Shown: positions 1 to 8,475 of the stretch, one piece after another
How the letters are laid out: every line of letters starts with the position of its first letter
How positions within the stretch are numbered: the first letter of the stretch is position 1
DNA from: Pseudomonas fluorescens
Lineage (GTDB): Bacteria; Pseudomonadota; Gammaproteobacteria; Pseudomonadales; Pseudomonadaceae
DNA: 64,000 nucleotides
Direction of reading: 5' to 3'
Assembly (NCBI RefSeq): GCF_000802965.1
Contig: NZ_JSAK01000031.1
Location: forward strand, 62,001 to 126,000
Position numbers and translations under genes: made by a program
Notes under the pieces: generated by a model
The model's database searches: none
Told to the model about the DNA's origin: nothing
What the model saw: the letters and a program-made list of their open reading frames with translations, nothing else

Positions 1-669
1 GGCCTGGTCATCGGTATTCGCTCACCAGCGTTCAGCCACTTCGTGAAGGCACTCGCTGCTTTGATCGCCGATCAACCGGCGCAAACCATGCTCAATGCCG
101 GCGGCCTGCGCAGTTATGTGCACGGTTGCGAAGCCTTGCTGGCGCATCCGCGGCTCATGCACTTGGCGGGACAGAAGCAGCAGGGCGATCAAGCCCGGGC
201 GCAATTGTTCCAGGCCGACGTCAGCCTGCTGTTGACCGGCGATGAGTTGCTGCAAGAGGAAATTTTCGGCCCGGCCACCGTGGTGGTTGAGGTGGCGGAT
301 CGAACGCAATTGTTAGCTGCACTGAAAGGTTTGCGCGGGCAACTGACCGCGACCCTGATCGGCGAAACGGCCGAACTGGAGCAATCCGCCGATCTGGTGG
401 CTGTGCTTGAGCAAAAGGTCGGACGCGTATTGGTCAACGGCTATCCCACCGGTGTGGAAGTCTGCGACGCGATGGTCCACGGAGGCCCTTGGCCGGCCAC
501 GTCTGATGCCCGTGGTACTTCCGTGGGCACTTTGGCCATCGATCGATTCCTGCGCCCGGTGTGCTACCAGAACTTCCCTGATGCCTTGCTCCCCGAGGCC
601 CTGAAGAACAGCAATCCACTGGGGCTGACGCGCCTGGTCAACGGAGAGAAAACTGCCCAGGCACTCTAG
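1..669 (+). CDS. NADP-dependent ketoglutarate-semialdehyde-type aldehyde dehydrogenase, C-terminal part
   Basis: The reading frame is open from base 1, so the start and the N-terminal NADP-binding part with the catalytic residues lie outside the window; 222 residues are visible. The tail resembles the 2,5-dioxopentanoate (alpha-ketoglutarate semialdehyde) dehydrogenase branch of the ALDH superfamily. Visible landmarks are EEIFGPATVVVE near residue 84 and VLVNGYPTGVEVCDAMVHGG near residue 143, both typical C-terminal ALDH segments. These enzymes oxidise the semialdehyde to 2-oxoglutarate at the end of non-phosphorylating sugar-acid routes. An MFS permease, an SDR and an FAH hydrolase follow on the same strand, which fits a sugar-acid pathway. 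The substrate is inferred. Confidence 0.85.
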   Translation, partial: GLVIGIRSPAFSHFVKALAALIADQPAQTMLNAGGLRSYVHGCEALLAHPRLMHLAGQKQQGDQARAQLFQADVSLLLTGDELLQEEIFGPATVVVEVADRTQLLAALKGLRGQLTATLIGETAELEQSADLVAVLEQKVGRVLVNGYPTGVEVCDAMVHGGPWPATSDARGTSVGTLAIDRFLRPVCYQNFPDALLPEALKNSNPLGLTRLVNGEKTAQAL

Positions 670-681
670 TCATTGCTTCGC

Positions 682-706
682 CGCCGAGTGAATCGCTCAT
701 TCGGCG
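682..706 (+). terminator. Hairpin after the aldehyde dehydrogenase, terminator-like
   Basis: CGCCGAGTGA and TCATTCGGCG form an imperfect 10-bp stem with a 5-base loop, 12 bases after the dehydrogenase stop codon. No T-run follows, so it could be a processing or partial termination site between this gene and the MFS gene. Confidence 0.35.
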
Positions 707-762
707 TGACCCAACTTCGATAAAAACAATCAGGCATGTCCACATGCCCAGGGGTTACCTTA

Positions 763-2145
763 ATGCAAACGATATCCGAGCATTTGCCCGCGCAGGCGCA
801 AGCCAGCGAACTCGATTTTGAAGACCGCACTTACCGCAAAGTCATCTGGCGCATCCTTCCCGTGCTGCTGCTGTGCTACATGGCGGCGTACCTGGACCGG
901 GTCAACATCGGCTTTGCCAAGCTCGACATGCTCAACGAGCTTTCATTCAGCAACACCGTCTATGCCTTGGGCGCCAGTATGTTTTTCTGGGGCTATTTCC
1001 TGTTTGAAGTGCCGAGCAACCTGCTGCTGCATCGCTACGGCGCGCGCTTCTGGATTGCCCGGATCATGTTGACCTGGGCCGTGATCTCCATGGCCGTCGC
1101 GTTCACCGTGCCGCTGGCAGGGTTCTTCCATATCGAATCGAGCACCATGTTCTACGTGCTGCGCTTCCTGCTGGGTATCTGCGAAGCCGGTTTCTTCCCG
1201 GGTGTGATTCTGTACCTCAACTACTGGTTCCCAACCCATCGGCAAAGCCGTGTGATGTCCGGGTTCCTGATGGCCATGCCGATCAGCCTGACCCTGGGCG
1301 GGATCCTCTCCGGTTGGCTGATGAACAGCATGCAAGGCGTGCAGGGTATGTCGGGCTGGCAATGGATGCTGATCATCGAGGGCATTCCGTCAATCATCAT
1401 GGCGTTTGTCGTAATCGTCTGCCTGGCCAACAACATCGACTCCGCCAAATGGCTGTCGGCTGCCGAAAAAGCCTTGCTCAAGGCCAACCTGCAAACCGAT
1501 AACCAGGGCAAGGCGTCACGCCTGAGCGAAGTATTCTTCAACCCGCGAGTGTGGTTGTTGGTGCTAATCCTGCTGACCTTCAACACCGGCTTCTACGGTC
1601 TGGCGTTCTGGATGCCATCAATCATCAAAAGCACCGGTATCACCAATAGCCTGCACATCGGCTTGCTGACCGCCATTCCCTACGCAGTGGCCGTGGTCGC
1701 GATGCTGCTCAACGCACGGCATTCCAACCGCACCGGCGAGCGCCGCATGCACGCCGCGATTCCTGCGTTCATCGGTGGGCTGGGGCTGATGCTCAGTGCC
1801 TACTTCGCCGACAACCTGGTGCTGTCTATCCTGTTCCTCAGCGTATCCGCCTCGGGGATTCTCAGCCTGATGCCGATTTACTGGACCCTGCCTGGGACTG
1901 TGCTGTCGGGCGTCGCTGCTGCAGCAGGCATCGGCATGATCAACGCCTTCGGCAACCTGTCCGGTTTCACCGGCTCGATGATCACCGCCGTCGCGGAAAA
2001 CCTCACCGGTAACATCAATAACGGCACCTACGTGTTGGCCCTGTGCCTGTTCGTCAGCGGCGGATTGATCCTGGCTATTCCCGCGTCGATGCTCGGCAGA
2101 ACCCCGAAAACCGCGACCACCAGCGCGAACCTGGAGACGGCATGA
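763..2145 (+). CDS. MFS transporter, anion:cation symporter (ACS) family
   Basis: A permease of about 460 residues with twelve predicted membrane segments. The N-terminal YLDRVNIGFAK segment and the later CEAGFFPGVILYLNYWFP are hallmarks of the ACS family (glucarate, galactonate, tartrate and phthalate permeases). It most likely takes up a sugar acid or similar organic anion for the enzymes encoded next to it. The start at 763 is preferred because a GGGG lies about 10 bases upstream; an in-frame ATG at 736 is an alternative. AAAAACAA at 722-729 matches the AANAANAA motif bound by Hfq/Crc. The stop codon overlaps the next start codon (ATGA), which indicates translational coupling to the SDR gene. 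Confidence 0.9.
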   Translation: MQTISEHLPAQAQASELDFEDRTYRKVIWRILPVLLLCYMAAYLDRVNIGFAKLDMLNELSFSNTVYALGASMFFWGYFLFEVPSNLLLHRYGARFWIARIMLTWAVISMAVAFTVPLAGFFHIESSTMFYVLRFLLGICEAGFFPGVILYLNYWFPTHRQSRVMSGFLMAMPISLTLGGILSGWLMNSMQGVQGMSGWQWMLIIEGIPSIIMAFVVIVCLANNIDSAKWLSAAEKALLKANLQTDNQGKASRLSEVFFNPRVWLLVLILLTFNTGFYGLAFWMPSIIKSTGITNSLHIGLLTAIPYAVAVVAMLLNARHSNRTGERRMHAAIPAFIGGLGLMLSAYFADNLVLSILFLSVSASGILSLMPIYWTLPGTVLSGVAAAAGIGMINAFGNLSGFTGSMITAVAENLTGNINNGTYVLALCLFVSGGLILAIPASMLGRTPKTATTSANLETA

Positions 2146-2882
2146 ACCTGCAAAACAAACGGGTGCTGGTCACGGCGGCCGGGCAGGGCATTGGCATGGC
2201 CAGTGCCATTGCCTTTGCCCAGGCGGGCGCCGAAGTCTTTGCCACTGACATCAATATCCAAGGGCTTGAAGGCGTCGAGGGCATCACCGCCCTCACGCTG
2301 GACGTGACCTCGGCCAGTGCCATTAGCGAAGCCTGTGAACGTATCGGTGGACTGGACGTGTTGTTCAATTGCGCCGGCTACGTCCACAGCGGCAACATTC
2401 TCGAATGCGACGAATCGGCGTGGGCGCGCTCGATGGACCTGAACGTCACGGCCATGTACCGCATGATCCGCGCCTTTTTGCCAGGCATGCTGGAACGTGG
2501 GGGCGGCTCGATCATCAACATGTCATCGGTGGTTTCCAGCGTCAAAGCGGTGCCCAACCGTTTTGCCTATGCTGCAAGCAAAGCCGCAGTGGTGGGATTG
2601 ACCAAGGCTGTCGCTGCGGACTTTATCGGCCAGGGCATTCGCTGCAATGCGATTTGCCCCGGTACCGTGGAGTCGCCGTCGCTGCGCCAGCGCATTGCCG
2701 CGCAGGCCGCACAACAGGGCGTCGACGAAGCACAGGTTTATCAGCAGTTCCTCGACCGCCAACCCATGGGTCGAATCGGCAGCGCGAACGAGATCGCCCA
2801 GTTGGCCTTGTACCTGGGCAGTGATGCGTCGAGCTACACCACCGGCGGCGTGCACGTCATCGATGGCGGCATGAGCATCTGA
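2142..2882 (+). CDS. SDR family oxidoreductase, probably a 2-keto-3-deoxy sugar acid dehydrogenase
   Basis: A classical short-chain dehydrogenase of 246 residues. The nucleotide-binding motif TAAGQGIG is at residues 11-18, NCAG near 77-80 and the catalytic Y143-x3-K147 in YAASK. Closest recalled relatives are the BDH2/DHRS6-like SDRs and 2-keto-3-deoxy-L-fuconate (or rhamnonate) 4-dehydrogenase, which oxidises C4 before hydrolytic cleavage. The start overlaps the MFS stop by 4 bp, and an FAH-family hydrolase follows 38 bp later. That is the expected enzyme order for the diketo-hydrolase branch of L-fucose or L-rhamnose catabolism. The exact sugar is inferred from context. Confidence 0.88.
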   Translation: MNLQNKRVLVTAAGQGIGMASAIAFAQAGAEVFATDINIQGLEGVEGITALTLDVTSASAISEACERIGGLDVLFNCAGYVHSGNILECDESAWARSMDLNVTAMYRMIRAFLPGMLERGGGSIINMSSVVSSVKAVPNRFAYAASKAAVVGLTKAVAADFIGQGIRCNAICPGTVESPSLRQRIAAQAAQQGVDEAQVYQQFLDRQPMGRIGSANEIAQLALYLGSDASSYTTGGVHVIDGGMSI

Positions 2883-2920
2883 AACCCGGTTTGCACTTTC
2901 AGTTTGAGCAGGAGAAACAC

Positions 2921-3769
2921 ATGAAACTGTTGCGTTATGGCGAAAAAGGTTCGGAGAAGCCCGGCCTGCTGGATGCTGATAATCAGATCCGCGACCTCTC
3001 GGGCCACGTGGCAGATATCGCCGCTCAAGTCCTGAGCCCGGAAAGCCTGGCCGCGCTGGCCGCCATTGATCCGGCCAGCCTGCCGCTCGTTGTCGGCAAG
3101 CCACGTATCGGCGCTTGTGTAGGGCAGGTCGGCAAGTTCATCTGCATCGGCCTGAACTACGCCGACCACGCGGCCGAGTCGAACATGGAAGTGCCGAAAG
3201 AACCGATCATCTTCAGCAAATGGACCAGCGCCATCTGCGGCCCCAACGACAACATCGAAATCCCGCGCGGCTCGGTCAAGACGGATTGGGAAGTGGAGCT
3301 CGGCGTGGTCATCGGCAAAGGCGGGCGCTACATCGATGAGGCGAACGCCATGGAACACGTCGCCGGCTATTGCGTGATCAACGATGTGTCGGAACGCCAA
3401 TGGCAGCTGGAGCGCGGTGGCACCTGGGACAAGGGCAAGGGTTTCGACACCTTCGGCCCGCTCGGTCCATGGCTGGTGACCCGCGATGAGATCGCCGATC
3501 CGCACTCACTCGACCTGTGGCTGGAGGTTGATGGCCACCGCTATCAGCAAGGCAACACCCGCACGCTGATCTTCAATGTGCCGCAACTGATTGCTTACCT
3601 GAGCCGATGCATGAGCCTGCAACCGGGCGATGTGATTTCCACCGGTACGCCACCGGGCGTGGGCCTGGGTATCAAGCCCAATCCGGTATTCCTGCGCGCG
3701 GGTCAGACCATGCGCCTGGGCATCGCGGGCTTGGGTGAGCAACAACAAGTGACCGTGCAGGCGGATTGA
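2921..3769 (+). CDS. Fumarylacetoacetate hydrolase family protein (2,4-diketo-3-deoxy-sugar acid hydrolase type)
   Basis: A 282-residue FAH-fold hydrolase. Metal ligands are visible as E124 and E126 in DWEVELGVV and D155 in VINDVSER. The motif GKGFDTFGPLGPWLVT and the C-terminal STGTPPGVG segment are typical of the subfamily that includes 2,4-diketo-3-deoxy-L-fuconate/rhamnonate hydrolase. These cleave the diketo acid to pyruvate and a hydroxyacid. AGGAG at 2909-2913 fixes the start. With the SDR upstream it completes a dehydrogenase-hydrolase pair; the sugar acid dehydratase would have to lie outside the window. Confidence 0.88.
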   Translation: MKLLRYGEKGSEKPGLLDADNQIRDLSGHVADIAAQVLSPESLAALAAIDPASLPLVVGKPRIGACVGQVGKFICIGLNYADHAAESNMEVPKEPIIFSKWTSAICGPNDNIEIPRGSVKTDWEVELGVVIGKGGRYIDEANAMEHVAGYCVINDVSERQWQLERGGTWDKGKGFDTFGPLGPWLVTRDEIADPHSLDLWLEVDGHRYQQGNTRTLIFNVPQLIAYLSRCMSLQPGDVISTGTPPGVGLGIKPNPVFLRAGQTMRLGIAGLGEQQQVTVQAD

Positions 3770-3780
3770 CGCGCCTGCGA

Positions 3781-4074
3781 TCAATGCCTGCACTCCGCCA
3801 ACACCACCTGGCAGGTGTTCGGCGTGCCACCGGATCGCCCGGCATAGCGCATGCAATTATCCATGGATTTTTTGCGCGCCATGCTCATGGTGTTGCCCCA
3901 GGCCAGGCCGCCTTCACCAGCCGTAGGCAGGGCTTTTGCGTAGCAGCTTGAGCCTACGGTGGTATAGCGAGACGTGGAGCTCTTGCCTGAACATCCGGCG
4001 GTGAGCGCCAGGTTGATGGCGAGCAAAGAAGGGAAGATCCAGGACGAGCAGTGCAACGCTGTTTTTCCGGTCAT
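3781..4074 (-). CDS. Small cysteine-rich lipoprotein, hypothetical
   Basis: A 97-residue protein with a hydrophobic N-terminus ending in a lipobox, LTAGC, so probably anchored to a membrane. The mature part holds four further cysteines (SSCYAK, DNCMRY, NTCQVV, AECRH), possibly two disulfides in the periplasm. The pattern AWGNTMSMARKKSMDNCM followed by CQVVLAEC faintly resembles DUF4189-like domains; I would not name it on that. It is convergent with the FAH gene, 11 bp away. Confidence 0.6.
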   Translation of the reverse strand: MTGKTALHCSSWIFPSLLAINLALTAGCSGKSSTSRYTTVGSSCYAKALPTAGEGGLAWGNTMSMARKKSMDNCMRYAGRSGGTPNTCQVVLAECRH

Positions 4075-4275
4075 CCCGTTTCCCCTGTATCAACCGACTA
4101 GAGGCGAATGTGTGCTGCCGTTGCACTCAGCGTAGACGGTGTCCCGGTTCAAGAGCGGTCGGCCTGCGCAAAGCCTTATGCCAGAGCCATTTCTTACCAA
4201 CCACAGAAGCCTAAGCTAATTCCAAAATAGTATTTATATAAGTTTTTTAAGATCGTTTAGCTTTATGTCATCAGA

Positions 4276-4306
4276 AGCGCCGCACTTCACGTCCGGCGCT
4301 TTTTTT
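4276..4306 (+). terminator. Rho-independent terminator in the leader of the ABC operon
   Basis: AGCGCCG (4276-4282) pairs perfectly with CGGCGCT (4294-4300) and is followed by a run of T. It sits about 90 bp upstream of the ABC transporter start and reads toward it, with no coding sequence upstream on this strand. It may therefore end a small RNA or act as an attenuator. The rest of 4075-4275 is AT-rich (around 4200-4265) and may hold a promoter; no gene is seen there. Confidence 0.7.
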
Positions 4307-4309
4307 GCG

Positions 4310-4340
4310 TCGGGCTAACCGTTTTTCGGTCACAGCCCGA
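4310..4340 (+). promoter_or_regulatory. Second leader hairpin upstream of the ABC operon
   Basis: TCGGGCT (4310-4316) pairs with AGCCCGA (4334-4340), and inside it ACCG (4318-4321) pairs with CGGT (4327-4330) around a T loop. It starts directly after the terminator's T-run. The two hairpins form a structured leader of unknown function; neither matches a riboswitch class that I recognise. Confidence 0.45.
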
Positions 4341-4397
4341 GACTCACTTTTTCCAACCCGTAAGCAAGCTTTTATGGGTCGTTGGCCGGGAGCTCCT

Positions 4398-6494
4398 GTG
4401 ACAGTCATACAAACCCCTTTGGCACTGGACCGGATCGCGTCCGGGCAAAGACCGCTACAGCCGGACGATCACGCAAATGACGGCGATGTGGTGCTCGAAT
4501 TGCGGGATGTCACCAAGACCTATCTGCGCAAAAAAGGCACGCCGGCGTTACCTGCGGTCAGCAATGTCAGCTTGAAGGTACGTCGCGGTGAAGTGCTGTG
4601 TCTGATGGGGACTTCTGGAAGCGGCAAGTCAACCTTGCTGCGACACATCAACCGTTTGATCGAGCCCAGCAGCGGCGAAGTGCTGATCGAAGGTGAGGCC
4701 ATCAGCGGTCTGAGCAGCAAGGCTTTGCGCACACTGAGATCGCGACGCATCGGTATGGTGTTCCAGCATTTCGGTCTGCTGCCCCATCGCACCGTTCTGG
4801 ACAACGTCGCGTTGCCGCTGGAGTTGTGCGGCGAAGCGGAATCCGCCCGGCATGCGGCCGCCGCGATTCAGTTGAAGGCCGTTGGGCTGGACGGGTGGGG
4901 CGAGCACTATCCTCACGAACTGTCCGGGGGCATGCAGCAACGGGTCGGGTTGGCCAGGGCGTTGGTGACGGAACCGGACATCCTGCTGATGGACGAGCCG
5001 TTCAGCGCACTGGACCCGACGATCCGCCGCGACCTGCAAAGTCACTTTCTCTCCATCGCCCGTGAACGCGGGATCAGCACCTTGCTGGTCACCCATGATC
5101 CGGCCGAGGCCATTCGCCTGGCTGACCGCATCGCGGTGATGCGCCAGGGTCGCCTGGTGCAGCTGGGCACGCCGCAACAACTGCTTGAGCAACCGGCCGA
5201 TGCTGAAGTCGCGGACTTTTTCCGCGACCACCTTCCAGCCTCGACCGCCCCGCGCAGCTTGAACAGCAGCGGTCTGCAAACGTCACAAGGTGAACGTCGC
5301 GAGCAGCCTTCCTCCCCTGGCTTGCCGTGGTGGCAAGCGCTGTTGCTGGGGCCGGCGGCCTTGGCAGCACGGGGTAAGGGCGGCTTGTTCTGGGGCACGT
5401 TTGCCGTAGAACTTGCGGCATTGGCTGCCTTGGGGCAGGGCATTGCCGGCTCGTCGTGGCTGGCGATTGTGGCGGCGTTGCTCCTGCTGTTCGCCAGCCG
5501 ATTCACCGCTGTCTCGATGAGTCGACATGCGCTGCGTCGGGGCGTTTCCGGTTGGGCGCTGCCGCTGGGCGTACTGCTGGTTTCGCAAGCGTTGGTGATC
5601 TGGCGCGTCGTGACCCCGGACACCGGTCACGTGCTGTTGCAGTTCCCGGTCAACCGGCAGGCGCTGCTGTTGACGGCGCAGAGCATCGACGAGTTTATCG
5701 GCTGGTCGCAAGTCACCTTCGAAACGGCGTTCGTTGGCGTGATCGTTGCCGTTCGCACGGTCATTGAAGGGGTGGAAAACGTGCTCGGCTGGCTGCCATG
5801 GCCGGTCTCGGCACTGGCTCTGGTATTTCTGGCCTGGCGCTCTGCGGGCCTGGCGTTGGCGCTCACCAGCAGCGCTGCCTTGTTATACATCGGCCTGTTC
5901 GGCTTCTGGGAACGCACCATCGCCACGCTGGCACTGGTGGGTTCGTCGGTGCTGATCGCCCTGATCATTGGCGTTCCCACCGGCATCTTGCTGGCCAAGC
6001 GGCCGCTGGTACGCCGGCTGATCACGCCCTTGCTGGACGTCATGCAGACCCTGCCCACCTTCGTCTACCTGATTCCAGCGGTAGCGTTCTTTTCCGTCGG
6101 CAAGACCCCTGCGGTGATCGCGACCGTGATTTTCGCCCTGGCCCCAATGATCCGTTTGACGTCGCTGGGCATTCAGGAAGTGCCCAAGGATGCGGTCGAA
6201 GCCGCTGTCGCCCACGGTGCCAGTCCATGGCAAACGTTGATCAAGGTGCAGCTGCCGCTGGCTCGCCGTTCGTTGTTGTTGGGGATCAACCAGACCATCG
6301 TCATGAGCCTGTCGATGGTCGTCGTTGCTGCACTGATCGGCGCCGGCGGCCTCGGTTACGACGTCATGACCGCGTTGCGCAACATCAAGGGCGGAGAGGG
6401 CGTGCTGGCCGGCGTCGCGATCGTCCTGTGTGCGCTGATCCCGGATCGAATCATTCAATCGAGCTTGCGCAAGCAAGACCACCTCTACCACTGA
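4398..6494 (+). CDS. Fused ABC transporter ATPase-permease, glycine betaine/quaternary amine (ProV-ProW) type
   Basis: One polypeptide of about 698 residues carries both halves of a QAT-family importer. The ATPase comes first: Walker A GTSGSGKST at 71-79, signature LSGGMQQ from 175, Walker B ILLMDEP ending near 201. A linker and a multi-span permease follow, with the EAA loop EAAVAHGASPWQTLIKVQLP. Usual ProV proteins have C-terminal CBS domains and a separate ProW; here the permease replaces the CBS region. The GTG at 4398 is chosen because GGGAG lies 5-9 bases upstream; ATG at 4374 or 4305 would add a non-conserved extension. Binding protein, methyltransferase and MsrA genes follow. The likely substrate is a methylated onium compound (betaine, S-methylmethionine or similar), by inference. 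Confidence 0.88.
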   Translation: MTVIQTPLALDRIASGQRPLQPDDHANDGDVVLELRDVTKTYLRKKGTPALPAVSNVSLKVRRGEVLCLMGTSGSGKSTLLRHINRLIEPSSGEVLIEGEAISGLSSKALRTLRSRRIGMVFQHFGLLPHRTVLDNVALPLELCGEAESARHAAAAIQLKAVGLDGWGEHYPHELSGGMQQRVGLARALVTEPDILLMDEPFSALDPTIRRDLQSHFLSIARERGISTLLVTHDPAEAIRLADRIAVMRQGRLVQLGTPQQLLEQPADAEVADFFRDHLPASTAPRSLNSSGLQTSQGERREQPSSPGLPWWQALLLGPAALAARGKGGLFWGTFAVELAALAALGQGIAGSSWLAIVAALLLLFASRFTAVSMSRHALRRGVSGWALPLGVLLVSQALVIWRVVTPDTGHVLLQFPVNRQALLLTAQSIDEFIGWSQVTFETAFVGVIVAVRTVIEGVENVLGWLPWPVSALALVFLAWRSAGLALALTSSAALLYIGLFGFWERTIATLALVGSSVLIALIIGVPTGILLAKRPLVRRLITPLLDVMQTLPTFVYLIPAVAFFSVGKTPAVIATVIFALAPMIRLTSLGIQEVPKDAVEAAVAHGASPWQTLIKVQLPLARRSLLLGINQTIVMSLSMVVVAALIGAGGLGYDVMTALRNIKGGEGVLAGVAIVLCALIPDRIIQSSLRKQDHLYH

Positions 6495-6508
6495 CAGTGA
6501 GAATTATC

Positions 6509-7558
6509 GTGAAGACACGCCTATCGCGCACCTTGGGTACGACTGCATTACTGGCCTCCGTGATTGCCTCCGGCGCGGCCATGGCCAAGGACAAAATCGT
6601 CATTGGCGAGCAAAACTGGACCGGTGCCATCGCCATTCAATACATCCTCGGCGAAGTGCTTGAAAGTCGCCTGGACGCCGATGTTTCCTACCTGGCTGGC
6701 GATGTCCCGGTGTTGCTCAGCGCCGCCTCGAAAGGCGATGGTTCAGTGGATGTCTTGACCGACATCTGGTTGCCCAATCAGTCCGCCGCCTGGGCCAAGT
6801 ACGTCACCGGTGGCACCCGCTCACTGGTCCCGAACAGCCACCCGTACGCGGGTGAGCAGGGTTTCTATATCCCGGGCTATCTGCAAGACAAGTACGGGGT
6901 CAAATCGGTCTACGACCTGAAGAAACCGGAAGTGGCCAAGCTGTTCGAGCCACTGGGCGGTGGCAAGGCACAATTGCTGGTGGGGCCAGCGGGCTGGGAG
7001 TCGACTTACATTGGTCAAATCAAGGCCAAGGATTACCAGTTCGCCGACAAATTCGAGGCGGTCTCCACTGAAGCTTCCGTGACCTATTCGAAGTTGTCCG
7101 CGGCGTACAAGGCTGAGCGTGGCGTGGTGTTCTATGCCTACACCCCGGACTGGATTTTCTCCGCTTTCGACCTGCGTCGCCTGGAAGAGCCTGCGTTTGA
7201 CGGTTACGCCCAGGACAACAAAAAAGATGATCCGCTGTACAAGGCCGACGGTTGCTGGAAATTCATCAGCCCGACGGTTGATCCGGACTGGCTGAACAAG
7301 AGCCGGATCACCTGCGCGTTCCCGGATGCCAAAGTCCACGTCCTGGCCTCCGTTGCATTGCAAAAGCGCGCACCGAAAATTGCCGAGTTCCTGCAAAACG
7401 TCGCCATCGAGCCGAAGCAGCTCAACGAGTTGATTCTGAAGATCGAAAAGGAAAAGCAGCCGGCTGACGTTGCCGCGAAGGCCTGGGTCAAGGCGAACGG
7501 TGCCACGGTTGATCAGTGGCTGGCGGGTCCGACGCAGAAAGTGAGCGTGAACCAATGA
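6509..7558 (+). CDS. Glycine betaine/onium compound ABC transporter substrate-binding protein (OpuAC-like)
   Basis: A periplasmic protein of 349 residues with a signal peptide ending near AMA-KDK at 26. Aromatic residues in IGEQNWTGA, DIWLPNQSAAW, GPAGWEST and YTPDWIFS match the cation-pi box that this family uses to bind trimethylammonium or sulfonium groups. The start is the GTG at 6509, 14 bp after the permease stop. The C-terminus carries three extra cysteines (DGCWKF, ITCAF) seen in some Pseudomonas relatives. Its stop overlaps the next start (ATGA), so uptake and the methyltransferase are probably made together. Confidence 0.9.
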   Translation: MKTRLSRTLGTTALLASVIASGAAMAKDKIVIGEQNWTGAIAIQYILGEVLESRLDADVSYLAGDVPVLLSAASKGDGSVDVLTDIWLPNQSAAWAKYVTGGTRSLVPNSHPYAGEQGFYIPGYLQDKYGVKSVYDLKKPEVAKLFEPLGGGKAQLLVGPAGWESTYIGQIKAKDYQFADKFEAVSTEASVTYSKLSAAYKAERGVVFYAYTPDWIFSAFDLRRLEEPAFDGYAQDNKKDDPLYKADGCWKFISPTVDPDWLNKSRITCAFPDAKVHVLASVALQKRAPKIAEFLQNVAIEPKQLNELILKIEKEKQPADVAAKAWVKANGATVDQWLAGPTQKVSVNQ

Positions 7559-8475
7559 CCCAATCGTCAGTGCGTTTGCTTGATGGCGGCATGGGGCGGG
7601 AGCTGCAACGTATCGGCGCGCCGTTCCGGCAACCGGAATGGTCGGCGCTGGCACTGATCGAATCGTCGGATTTCGTGTTGCAAGCGCATCGGGCGTTCAT
7701 TGCCGCCGGTGCCCGGATCGTCACCACCAACAGCTACGCGGTGGTGCCGTTTCATATCGGCGATCAGCGCTTTGCCGAACAGGGCCGTTCGCTGGCCGAG
7801 CGGGCCGGACGCCTGGCTCGCCAGGCAGCCTCGGAAAACTCCGAGCCGGTCACGGTGGCCGGCTCATTGCCGCCGGCCCTGGGTTCCTATCGCCCGGACC
7901 TGTTCGATCACCCGCGTAGCGTCGAAATCCATCGGCAGCTGATTGCCGGGCTGCAAGATCAGGTGGATGTCTGGCTGGCGGAAACCCAGAGCTCCATCGC
8001 GGAAGTGCGTGCAGTCGTCGAAGCCTTGGGCGTAGATCCCAAGCCTTTGTGGCTGTCCTTTACGCTGCTTGATGAGGCCGACGGAGCGCCACGTCTGCGC
8101 TCTGGCGAACCGGTGGCCGATGCGGTGCAAGTGGCTGCCGGGCTGGGCGCCAAAGTAGTGCTCTTCAACTGCAGTCAGCCAGAAGTCATGACGGCTGCAT
8201 TGGCGCAAGCCCAATCGGTCATCCAGCGCCTTGGCAAAAGCATTGAGCTGGGGGTTTACGCCAATGCCTTTCCACCCGTCAGTACCCAGGCCAAGGCCAA
8301 CAGCACCTTGCTCGAAATCCGTGCTGACCTGACCCCCGAGTCGTATCTGCACTGGTCAAGGTCATGGGTGGCTGCGGGTGCCAGCATCGTGGGCGGATGT
8401 TGTGGTATCGGGCCTGAACATATCGCGCAGTTGCACGAGCATCTGCTGCCGCAAAAAGAGGCTGTTAGCGTATGA
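7555..8475 (+). CDS. Homocysteine S-methyltransferase family protein
   Basis: A 306-residue enzyme of the MmuM/Bhmt/MetH N-terminal family. The zinc ligands are visible: one cysteine in FNCSQPE (near 206) and the pair in GGCCGIGP (282-283). N-terminal LLDGGMGRELQ is also typical. The family moves a methyl group from S-methylmethionine, SAM or betaine to homocysteine to make methionine. Overlaps of 4 bp with the binding-protein gene before and the msrA-like gene after show a tight operon. The context suggests that the transporter imports the methyl donor; whether this is betaine or a sulfonium compound cannot be told from sequence. Confidence 0.9.
   Translation: MTQSSVRLLDGGMGRELQRIGAPFRQPEWSALALIESSDFVLQAHRAFIAAGARIVTTNSYAVVPFHIGDQRFAEQGRSLAERAGRLARQAASENSEPVTVAGSLPPALGSYRPDLFDHPRSVEIHRQLIAGLQDQVDVWLAETQSSIAEVRAVVEALGVDPKPLWLSFTLLDEADGAPRLRSGEPVADAVQVAAGLGAKVVLFNCSQPEVMTAALAQAQSVIQRLGKSIELGVYANAFPPVSTQAKANSTLLEIRADLTPESYLHWSRSWVAAGASIVGGCCGIGPEHIAQLHEHLLPQKEAVSV

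Noticed and set aside
4276..4340. SAM or SAH riboswitch before the methyl-donor operon
   Set aside because: The two hairpins do not show the conserved core that I know for SAM or SAH riboswitches; it is kept only as an unclassified structured leader.
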